A DNA stretch of 64,000 bases from the NCBI GenBank assembly GCA_027559495.1, contig JAMXSV010000023.1, forward strand, positions 1,054,001 through 1,118,000, read 5' to 3'. Numbering within the stretch: the stretch's first letter is position 1; each line of letters starts with the position of its first letter. Below the pieces are notes generated by a model, which was given only the letters and a program-made list of their open reading frames with translations, ran no database searches and was not told the DNA's origin. The position numbers and the translations under genes are program-made. This document shows positions 46,193 to 56,241 of this stretch, one piece after another. The stretch is from Aurifilum marmelostoma (taxonomy: Eukaryota; Ascomycota; Sordariomycetes; Diaporthales; Cryphonectriaceae).

Positions 46193-49100
46193 TGCGGTCC
46201 GGGGTTTGCTGCTCTCGGTTGTGCTGTGGGCTTGATAACAATGCGTATCTTGGCGAGGCGGATGGACCAAATTCGCTATTTGACGGTTTATTTGTTTGTT
46301 TCCGTGTTAGTAATTTATAGGGACTACTCAGACTGTGACCATTACTTAGTTGCAGTCAATATTGTCATGTAATTAAAGGAGACTTGTTCATCATGGAATC
46401 ACATTATCAATTGTGTTGTTATCACACTTGAGAACCTCCAAGTGAGTTGTCATGACCTTTGTACAGTAGATAAATGACTGATAAGTTGAAGGAGGCGTGA
46501 CAAAAGACAAGGTCACTGAATGTAGTGAGAGGCATTTGGTCACCAAGAGAAGCACAGTTACCCTAGCTGGACTGTGAACAGCCTGGAAGACCTGCTAAGG
46601 CTTTGTGCAGTAATTACCTTGCCAATGCGTTCCTATTCGCACCCCAGCCATAGCAATCGAAGTCATCTATCGCAACGATCAGAGCCGTATCTTAGTCATA
46701 CCGAACCTTACCAAGCCTTGGCCACAGTCCAACTTACAACCTCGGAGCTGCCCAGATAATGAAGCAGGATATATGTGAGGGAAGTGTCGTCAGAGACAGG
46801 GCCACACTAGCAGTGCAAAATTCACCTGAACTGACACAACCTTGCAGGATACCTCGTGCTAAGTAAGCTGACCAGGTAATAGTTGAATTGCAGACAGCTC
46901 TGTCTTGTTCAGTCAAAACCCTAACTTGGCATGAGGGCAGTAGAGAGCCAAAGAACCTCATGATAGTCAATCAAACCTCGGTCCAATGTGACAGGTGAAT
47001 ATTGACAATTCTCAGAAATATCACATCTGCCATGACTATTTTCGAAACCTCTTAACATATCAATGTAAAGTATGTTTGACTTTGTCTATCTGTATGGGCA
47101 CTTCATGATCAAGTGAGGCAGACAAGTGTTTCTTTGAACTCCGAATCTACACCAAGCAAACTAGGAATTGTCCTGACAAATTCAGCATCTTCCACAAACG
47201 GCAGACTTTCACAGGGCTAGTACGGTTACATTTCGAGTGGATATGATTTCCTAGGCTGGCTACTATAGCATGTATGACATCCCATCCTCACACCTTGCTC
47301 TACACCCGTCTTTCCCCGTCTGGGTCCCGTAATGTGAGTAATACCGTATACATATATAATCTTCCCCACACTTCTCGAGCCTTGACCCACCCCCGGAATG
47401 ATCAACTTGCATCAACATGCAGCCGGTCAGTTGCTGATGTGATGCGGTCACTGTCGAGCAAGAAGAGGTTGAGAAGTGTGAGGCCATACAGCATCACTGA
47501 TACTACTACGGTAATCCATATTCGCCACACAGACTCTCAAGTCACGGCTTGATGGCAGGCATAAGAGTTTTTTTTTTTTTTTTTTTCGAGGCTCTGAGAC
47601 AGTTGTCCACCAAAAGAAAAGCCAGCAAAAGGTGACAGGTGACACCACAAGAGCAGACAGCTTTTAATTATTCGTCACCCGTCTTTTAGGAACTCATCGG
47701 AACGCGGTGACCGAGGTTGATTTCTTGGTGATTATGGTGTGATGTCTCACTATAACCTACTATATTTCAGTAGCTAAAGTGGCACAATGTGTACCAGTCC
47801 TCTCCAGGCCAGCAGAAGTGCCTCTGGAGAGTCTCCGGGGAACCCGATTAGCGCCCTCGAGTGTCGAGTCAGCGTCCGCGGCCGGTCGCATCGCTCGGGT
47901 GCGTTAGGAATAAATGACGGGAGGCCATCTGCTAGGCTGCAAGAGATGCCATGCCGTTCAGTGATAAAACAGAGAAACCTCTCGGGTCGGGCGGCTCAGG
48001 CATGCAGGGACTGCACAGTCGAAGCTGCGAGTCAGCAAAAGGTCAGTCAGTGGCAGCAGGTGGAGGAGAGACGTGGCACGCATGGGTTGATCCCGGACAG
48101 AACTGAACTAAGGCGACCTAATCAGTTTGCTACAGATCAAGTACTGTTGTAGGAACTGTATATAGTACATCATCAGGTGCTTGTATGGCGTGCATGAGAG
48201 GTGCTTGCATGCTGTAACGGTGACGCAGCCCATACACCGCCGAGGTCGGCCTACCGCGCAGCGTGGGAGGTAAATCTACGGGGGAAGCGGAGATAGTGAG
48301 TGTGTGGCAGCAAGAGTTCCCAGCCTACGGATATGCGTAGAAAGTAAAGTTCGAAAGTAAGGCAAAGAGGGTTGGTATTGACAGGAAACGGCGCTCTTGT
48401 CATTGGATTAAGGTTTCTAGCAAGGTTCACAGATGCTTGCGTTATAAAACCTTATGGAAGGATGGGATCTGGGTGACGGGGGAAACAACTCGAGCCGCTG
48501 CGACGTGTCTATGGAGATGCGGGCGGTGAGATCGACAACGGTAGTGAATGTGCGTAGCAGTACCAAGATCAATAGTCCCTGTGCGGATGACCAACCATGT
48601 CGAGAGTCCAGCCGCAGAACCTACCTTCGTAAGCCCTGGATAGCGATTGGACAGCATGACACCCTCACGAACCCTGAGCCCCAAAGCCTTGTTGCAGTCG
48701 GCCAGGGGAGGGAGCCGCCTGGAACGCTCGAGAGAACAAACACGACTGAACAGGTTGCAGTTGCAGTTGCATCCAATACCGGGACCCGAGCTACAACGGG
48801 GCTTACACATCGATCATGCGGTCATCCTGTGCAGTACCTGGCTGGACATTGCGCACACTCTGGTATCAGCCATTATCTTTTTCGATGTTCGAAAGAGGGA
48901 AGTGACAGCTGCAGCTGACTGGCGTTTCTAGTGTTGCAACGGGACCCGCAGTCCTCACAGGCCAATGCACGGCTACAAAAGGGGTGGACTTGTAGTGGAC
49001 TATTTTGGTTTGGGGGCCAAGCTTAGTAGGTGTGGTATAGTAGGCACGGTGTAGGCCCTGGATGAAGTAGTAGTCCGTACTTCACCGCCAGATACGTGAT

Positions 49101-49271
49101 CCTGCAGCCTTGAGAACTCTCCCATGAACAATAGATCCTTTGTTATGTGGATGATTCTAGGGTCAAAAGGTTCTTTTCGTTGCTCATCAGGATAAAGAAG
49201 AAAGCAACTGGAACAAAGAAGGAAGGGAAGAAAGAAAAAAATAAAAAAAGAAGGGGCGGAATAAAGGGCCC

Positions 49272-49284
49272 GGGGGGGGGGGGG
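49272..49284. repeat. Poly-G tract (13 nt)
   Basis: Uninterrupted G13 following an A-rich AAAGAAAAAAATAAAAAAAG-like stretch. Confidence 0.9.
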
Positions 49285-49811
49285 CAAATGCTTCAGCAAA
49301 ATTAGACAAAGAAACAGGAGGTCCGGGAATGAAGACCTCGCCCGGGTGCGAGACAGCGCCAATCCTGCCTGAGCATGGCCCTCGGCGCTCTGGTCCAGCG
49401 TTTCACCGTAGCGCCTCTAGCAAAAGCTGGCAAGAAAAGAGGGCAAAAAGAAAAGGAAAAAAGAAAGCGGGAGGCGGCGGTTATGCACAGCAAGGGTGAG
49501 ATAAGGAGCAAGGCGAAGGGGAGGGGATCGCTAGCTGATCTGCCAAGTCTGGAAGACGATCCGGGCCAGACGCACACACAGATGTTCGCTGGCTGGCACG
49601 ACGTGCTGACAGCCTCGAATTGATTTTAAGGGTCCAGCCCACGCTTCCTTGACCATTCCCACTAGGTCAGGCCGCTGACCGACACTTCCGATCGACGGAC
49701 GGGGCTGACGACGGGCCCCGTCCCTTTGTGGTCAGCCTACTATGCGTGCTATGGTACTTACTGTACCCCAGAATGTCGGATCACTTCCACTTTATCCACT
49801 TTTTGCATTGT

Positions 49812-49824
49812 CCCCCCCCCCCCC
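49812..49824. repeat. Poly-C tract (13 nt)
   Basis: Uninterrupted C13 in the gene-poor region. Confidence 0.9.
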
Positions 49825-51404
49825 GAGGCTCTAGATTTCCCAATAGCATCGTCTCCCGGACCTTGACCATTGAATTCGCCACTATCTCTCCAGATCACCT
49901 TGCACCAAGATAAAGGGTTTGCTCGGGACAGGACAGTGTCGTCTGGGTCTGGCTTTACAGTGCGGCCTGCAAATCCCGAGAGCTCACACACCCAGACTGG
50001 TGGGTGGGTTGAGCTGACTGTGACTGCCGGCAACGCTGTCTGCAGCGAGGGCATACGCCTGCCACACATGGGACATCTTCTCGCCCTGCCCAGCTGACAT
50101 TGATCTGCATCTATCGCCATGGCGCTGGACATTCCACCTATACGAACAGCCCGACGACGATCTGACCGCCATACTATCTATCAGCCTGTAGATAAGTGTG
50201 TTATGTGTAGCTGGTACTCTGCAGGATTACCTCGTCTTGTCTCCCCTCCCCAACAATTTGTTCCTCCCCCTTGTCAGGACCCTCCATGCTGGGCCGTGAT
50301 AGGCCGCCTGTTGAGGTCGATATTACGGTCTGCAGGCATTGTACCGCCTCGGCGCTTGCTTGATCTGTGAGAAGGGGGCCCAGAAAAAGAAACACAACCC
50401 GGCGGCCGGCCATCCGACCTACTTACTATACTACATGGTATGTGATCCTTTTCGAGGCAATAAACTCAACCTTATTGTTCAGCATGCTATTTGTCTCTGG
50501 GAAGAGGCGATTTGATAAAATACGCATCAAAGCTGTATGCCTCCATATGGGCAATCTCCGCGCTTCCGAGACAAGGAAGGCAAAAAAAAAAAAAAAAGAA
50601 GGAGGTCAACGCCTCAAGTAGTTTCCTTCTCTTAGAGCCTTACTATCCTATTCCAAGGGGCCACGCTCGTCCCCAAGTCTCTGTTCTTTGATGATTTGTA
50701 GGATCATTGCGAGAGTAGTGGCAGTCAGTATGTTCGTTCTTTACTATTATTATAACCTCGACATCCGTCTGCTGTAGAAAGAGAGGCATCAAACAACATA
50801 CTTTACACACTTGGTCAAGAGGAAAGAAAGGTTGATACTGTATAGTGACGGAGTACCAGAGTACATGGCCCCCCTGCTGATCACTTCTTGGAGTGGGATC
50901 CACACACATCCCAATGTCTCCACCCCGCCACGGATGGGATTGAGACCCTGAATTCTCGACTCATGGGTGCTATCCGTTCTCGGCACGAGGCACGCCGGGG
51001 GTCATGGCGGGCGGACTTATCGAGCAGCTTTGAAGATGCTCAGGCAGATGCCCCGAGCCGTATACTTAGGGTAGGTACCTTTTGGGATAATAGTAATAGA
51101 CATGGGGGGACCTAATTCGGTTTCCCGTCCTTGGAGAGGAATCCCTCTTCTCTTTTGTTCTCCCGATCACCTCTTTCTTTTCCTTTTTTTTCTGTCTCTT
51201 TTCCCTTCCTCACCCTCTGACAGCTGTGCCAGTCAGTCTCTCTCGAACTATACGCACACGATAGGGCTTACGGTGGCACCCGTGTTAGTCCACGACCTTC
51301 TTTATAAGATACCATATCAAACAGTCCATACCACACATGCTGTTCGACAATCATCTCTCTGCCTGAAGACTCACACCTCGTGCTAGAGCTACCTCTCGTT
51401 CAAG

Positions 51405-54400
51405 ATGGGCAGGAAATACGTCTACGCCAGTGCACCCTCCTCGTCCGCCTCGGACTCAGACTCCGAATCGCCGTCTGGCCCAGCGCCCCGAAGGCATAGA
51501 CGGCGAATCCACCACAACAAGCGCAGCAGCACACACAACAGCCCGCCCACCAACGCGCCTGAGCTCGTGGGCCCCGCGCCCCAGTCGTCGTCGTCGTCGA
51601 CCGCCGCAAGCGCGAACAAGGACGAGAAGAAGAAGAAGAAGGCCAAGAAGCCCCCACAGGAGAGCATAGACCAGATATGGGACAAGTTCTCGCAAAAGAA
51701 GTTCAGCAAGGCTCTGGCCGTGCTGCCCTTCTCGCCCGTGCCGGCGTCCACCTCGGGCGAGCGCGGGAACGAGCTGCTGTCGGCCGGGTTTGAGCGCGCC
51801 GCGGAGGAGTGCAGGCGCAAGGTCCGCAAGATCATCTCGGAGTGCAAGAGGGTTAATACTAGATATCGTGACCCCGGCTGGGATCTGGTGGGTTGTCTTT
51901 TTTTGATGTTTTAATATTCTTCTTTTTCTTTGGGAATGTACAAGCTAACAAATCAAAATTACCAGGACTGGGACTTCAAGTGGGAAAAGGGCCACTGCCT
52001 GAACAGCCTGGACCGGACCAAGTTCGACATCTGCCACTCGAACCTGCTCAACCCCGCATCCAGCATCCCAAAGGCTGTCAAGCGTGTTCATGAGATCTAC
52101 GAGAAGCCGACATTCATGGAGAGCATCCTCCCCGGTGACATCAAGCAGGGCAGCCTCGGAAACTGCTGGTTTGTGGCCAGCCTGACGGGCCTAGCCAACG
52201 TGCCCGACGGAATCAAGCGGGTTTGCGTAGAATACGATACCAGTAAGTGCCATGCCTTTTTTTTTATATTATTTTTATTTATGTAAATCCGGTCTGGAAA
52301 ATCCATATACTCACGCATCATAAAAGAAATTGGAATCTACGGCTTTGTCTTCTACCGTGATGGCGAATGGATCTACTCCATCATCGACGACAAGCTGTAC
52401 CTCCGCTCCCCCTGCTGGGACTCCCAGTCGATGCAGCGCGAGCTGCTGCAGCAGATCGACCGCGAGGACGTCGAGCGCGTGTACCGGCAGACCTACCAGA
52501 CAGGGAGCAAGGCCCTCTTCTTTGCCCAGAACAAGGACCAGAACGAGACCTGGGTGCCCCTGATCGAGAAGGCCTACGCCAAGGCACACGGCGACTTTGC
52601 CTGTCTCGCCGGCGGCTGGATCGGCGAGGCCCTCGAGGACCTGTCCGGCGGTGTCACCACTGAGCTCCTCGCCAGCGACATCTTCGACGTGGATGCGTTC
52701 TGGGAGAAGGAGCTGAGCAAGGTCAACCAGGAGTTCCTGTTCGGCTGCTCCACGGGCCTGCTCGATGCTGGCTACGGCGACAGGGACGGTATCTCGGAGG
52801 GTCATGCCTATGTCATCATGGAGGCGAGGACGCTGAAGAGCGGGACTCGTCTGTGCAAGCTCAGGTATGTCCCGTCCTGTTCCGGCCACGCACAGCTGGA
52901 CAATCATTGTATTTATTCTCTTACTGACAAGCACGTAGAAACCCCTGGGGCAAGATCAAGAAGGGCAACTGGGAAGGAGGTGCGTACCAAGAGCGAATCC
53001 TCCTCTACTCTCATTTCAGGAGGCTCATCTCGCACGATACTGACACAAAGATTTCCTTCCTTCTTCACAGCCTGGTCTGACGGGAGCAAAGAGTGGACGA
53101 CAGAGGTCCAGGAGGAGCTCAACCACACTTTTGCCGGCGACTCGACCTTCTGGATCTCCTACGAGGACCTCCTCCGCAAGTACCAGCACTTTGACCGCAC
53201 CCGCCTGTTCCGCGACCCCGACTGGCGGTCCTGCCAGCGCTGGATCGGCGTCGAGGTGCCCTGGAAGGCGCAGTACCACGAAAAGTTCCACATCAAGCTG
53301 AGCCGCGAGTCGCCCCTCGTGCTCGTCCTCTCGCAGCTCGACACGCGCTACTTCCGCGGCCTCCAGGGCCAGTACAACTTCCGCCTGCAGTTCCGCCTGC
53401 ACGAGGAGGGCAGGCCCGGCGCCGAGGAGTACATTGTGCGCAGCCACGGCAACTACCTCATGGACCGGAGCGTGTCGGTCGAGGTGCCGAGCCTCGAGGC
53501 GGGCAACTATGTCGTCTACATCTCCATCGTGGGCGAGCGCAACACCAGGCTGCTCAGCACCGAGGACGTCATCAGGCGCGAGTGCAGGGGCCGCGAGGAG
53601 AACGAGAAGCTCGCGCAGGTCGGCCAGGCGTACGACCTGGCGCACTCCAAGGCCGCCAGCCACCTGCAGCGCCTGTCCAAGGTGCGCAGGCAGGCCGAGA
53701 GCAGGAAGGCGAGCGAGTCGAGGCGCAAGGAGCGCAAGAAGAACTGGGAGAAGAGGCAGATCGGCCGGGAGATTGCCGAGAAGCAGAAGGAGAAGGACTC
53801 GAGGAAGAAGGCCATGCTGAGGGCGGCCAAGAAGGCGAGAGCCGAGGCTGATGCTCGGGCCAAGGAGGCTGCTGAGCAGCAGCAGCAGCAGCAGCAGCAG
53901 CGCCAAAAGGCTGAGGAGGAGGGGGAGGAGGCCAAGGACAAGGGTATCCAGACCACTGGAGGAGTCGATGTTGCCGACAACGCCTCCACCACATCGACTC
54001 TGTCTTGGGCTACCGCAGGCCTTCCTCAGTATACACCTCAGGACAGCCCCAGACCCGGCCCTGTCGAGCCCAGGACTCCTCCCGAGCCAGCACCCCCTGC
54101 TCAGGACCAAAGGTCCGTCGAGGTCAAGGTCCACTGCTGTTCCTGCTCGTGCAAGTCCTGCAAGGCGCCACCAAAGGCCGAGGGGACGGACTACAGCTCC
54201 GACTCGCCCGTCGAGGACTACGAGCGCCTCTACGACGAAGACGACCTGACTCCCACGCTGCGCATGGCCGGTGCCCCCCGCAGGCCTGCCCGCGGCCGGC
54301 AACGCCCAAGACTCGGATGACGAGGATATGCCGGACCCGTGGAACGCCATTGCTGTCATCGGCTTCAGGGTCTACTCCAAGGACGAGGAGCTCGAGCTGA

Positions 54401-54855
54401 GGGTCATCATGGAGGGCGGCGAGCTCGAGCAGGACGGCATGGGCAACCTGGGCGAGGCTGACCTCGACAACGCGGTGAGCAACGCCGCGGGCCAGAGGAA
54501 TATGGTGCGTGAGGAGAGCAACGAGAAGAAGGATGTGGAGGGAAACAAGAACGGCAACAAGAAGAGCGCGGAGCCCACTCCTGAAAAGAGTGCTGCCTGC
54601 CCTGCCGTGGTTGATGGTGCCCCGGTGGATCCCACTGGGCCGGAATCCAGCAGCTCCGGGGAAGCGCAGCAGCAGGCCTCTGGCGGAGACGGCAGGGCGT
54701 CCTATCGCACCATCATCGAAAGACAGACGAGCGAGTACGACCGAGTGGTGGGCAAGGCCAAGATCGACAAGGTCAGACACGAGGATGAAGGCGTGGAATT
54801 TCCTTTTGGCAACGTGGCAACCCAGGATCAACCAGCAGAGGCCAAGGGCGGGGAT

Positions 54856-54886
<31 letters not shown>

Positions 54887-55311
54887 CTGCTGCTGGAGAG
54901 CCTGTCAAGGCTGAGAAGGGAGAGCCTGCGGCCCCGGTCAGCAATGACGCACCTGTTGCTGTTCCCGCACCACCCACTCGGGCACCTGCTGCTCAGACTC
55001 CAAAGGAGCGACCGCAACAGCAAGTTCTCGAGATCCGCCACGTTCTCCAGAAGGGCATGATCAGTCGAGTCCCCAGACACGTTCCCGCAGGAGTGGACAT
55101 GGCGTTGATGTCCACAACTCTGGACCAGTTGGTGTCCCTCGGTGATCTGGATCTCGACATCATCATGAAGACCAAGATCCACAAGGTCCTGAGGTGCATA
55201 CTCAAGCTGGCGCAGATCCCCAGAGACGAGGAGCTGTCCTTTTCGTCTCGGACGCAGGCCCTGCTTGACGATTATGAGCTCACGATGGCCACTGCGGAGA
55301 TTGCCGCATGA
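51405..55311 (+). CDS. Large calpain-like cysteine protease (family C2), one frame break at a C6 tract
   Basis: Exons 51405-51887, 51966-52242, 52327-52864, 52939-52979 and 53071-55311, about 1192 residues if one C of the C6 run at 54274-54279 is surplus. The N-terminus is Ser-rich with a KKKKKAKK patch. The protease core is complete: Cys228 in QGSLGNCWFVASL, His413 in SEGHAYVIMEA and Asn434 in RNPWGK, the last on a 41-bp exon. A calpain beta-sandwich-like region (about 480-640) is followed by a long charged coiled coil with Q8 (CAG)8, a CCSCSCKSC patch, and past the break DSDDEDMPDPWNAIAVIGFRVYSKD and a second Gln run from (CAA)10. There are no EF-hands, C2 domain or MIT domain, so it is not PalB/RIM13. 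A cytosolic Ca2+-responsive protease is the family expectation; targets are unknown. Confidence 0.85.
53877..53900 (+). repeat. (CAG)8 coding microsatellite
   Basis: Eight perfect CAG codons encode Q8 inside the calpain coiled-coil region. Confidence 0.95.
54856..54885 (+). repeat. (CAA)10 coding microsatellite
   Basis: Ten perfect CAA codons encode a Gln run in the calpain C-terminal part. Different codon use from the CAG run suggests independent expansion. Confidence 0.95.
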
Positions 55312-55838
55312 GAAACGGGGGGGCCTTTTGTGTATGGTATTTACCGAGGGTGTTTCTGCATGGCTGGCCATGCGACCGGAGTCGGGAGTGAGTTACACCA
55401 TTAAGATGTTGCATCTAGAGCAGAGCGCTGTCTGTTGTACCGGCAGGGCCGCAAGCATTGGTTTTGGTTTCTGGTTCAGTCTCGCACGACGAATCATGAT
55501 GCTTTAGGTCAAGGTGTGTTATAGATACTGTGTTTACTTAGACCATCAGCGCAGTTTCAGATCATTTGGCATGAATTTCAGTTGAAAGTATTCCACAAGA
55601 CAAAACCATTTGCAAGTTCCTCTTTCTTTTTTTTTTTTTTTTTTTTCTCTCTCAATACACCAGCCACTTTCAAAGCCAGTGATCTTTTTTGACAAAGAGG
55701 GAATACAACACAGATACAGTCCCCTGAAAGTACACGATCTATCTGTAGGTGGTGGATATTCCTTACCAACGCATGTGGGACAGGCAGGTGACGACGATAT
55801 GAATAACCTCAGAACCCCTGTCGTCAACAACAACAGCA
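55312..55838. other. Intergenic region between calpain and tRNA
   Basis: 527 bp including a T-rich tract near 55629-55646. No gene was recognised. Confidence 0.45.
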
Positions 55839-55932
55839 GCGGGGTTAGTTCAGTTGGGAGAACGTCAGACTGAAGCATCTAAACTCCAGTAGTAAAATCT
55901 GAAGGTCGTGCGTTCGATCCGCACACACCGCA
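55839..55932 (+). tRNA. tRNA-Phe (GAA) with 21-nt intron
   Basis: A full cloverleaf can be drawn. D stem GTTC/GAAC, anticodon stem TCAGA/TCTGA with loop CTGAAGA, anticodon GAA at 55872-55874, T stem GTGCG/CGCAC around TTCGATC, and discriminator A at 55932. A 21-nt intron (55876-55896) sits one base 3' of the anticodon, the canonical position for nuclear tRNA introns. A box (TAGTTCAGTTGG) and B box (GTTCGATCC) fit Pol III promoters. The acceptor stem pairs six of seven positions; 5-68 is a G-A mismatch, which is unusual for a functional copy. Mature length without intron is 73 nt. Confidence 0.92.
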
Positions 55933-55940
55933 AAGCATCA

Positions 55941-55947
55941 TTTTTTT
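55941..55947 (+). terminator. RNA polymerase III terminator of tRNA-Phe
   Basis: A T7 run begins 9 nt after the tRNA 3' end, the standard Pol III stop signal. Confidence 0.85.
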
Positions 55948-56241
55948 GTCGTTTTTTGGAATATTCCAGACGGGTCATTACTCGTGGGCCTTGCCGCCGC
56001 CGACGGGAGTGGATCCCAGAGGTTCCGGGTGCGTTTCCGGTGCAGTGGATATATTTTTTGTCGACTCGGGTATCTATCTGACTGACTCGGCTCCGTTCAG
56101 ACCATGACCATGGAGGAGTGATGTTCGGCTGGAGTTCAGTGTTCCTCACAGAAGAAAAGTATTGAAGACAATCCGGTAAACTGATGCCCGATCTGTGGGT
56201 GCATGATCTGGCTCAGGCTCCCTATCTCGGCATTCTCACCG

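Larger units (their letters stand above)
43704..51404. other. Long gene-poor region (7.7 kb)
   Basis: No supportable gene over 7.7 kb. Best non-random frames are a Gly-rich 74-codon frame at 45968-46192 and frames of 121 and 154 codons at 47787-48152 and 48454-48918; none has a domain or clear codon bias. Composition shifts from AT-rich (about 44.6-47.7 kb) to mixed. Homopolymers include C10 (44070-44079), a T run near 47570-47586, G13 (49272-49284), C13 (49812-49824) and an A run near 50582-50597. No tRNA, 5S rRNA or transposon ends were recognised. Confidence 0.45.

Noticed and set aside
47787..48918. ATG frames of 121 and 154 codons in the gene-poor region
   Set aside because: No domain, no signal peptide, no codon-bias contrast with other frames, no flanking splice-compatible exons.
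54250..54300. Short intron to explain the calpain frame change
   Set aside because: The only GT..AG pair at the junction encloses about 13 bp, too short for splicing.
53025..55371. Long open frames on the minus strand opposite the calpain gene (444 and 415 codons)
   Set aside because: They mirror GC-rich codons of the sense gene; no domains, no ATG context, and the sense strand has a complete protease core.
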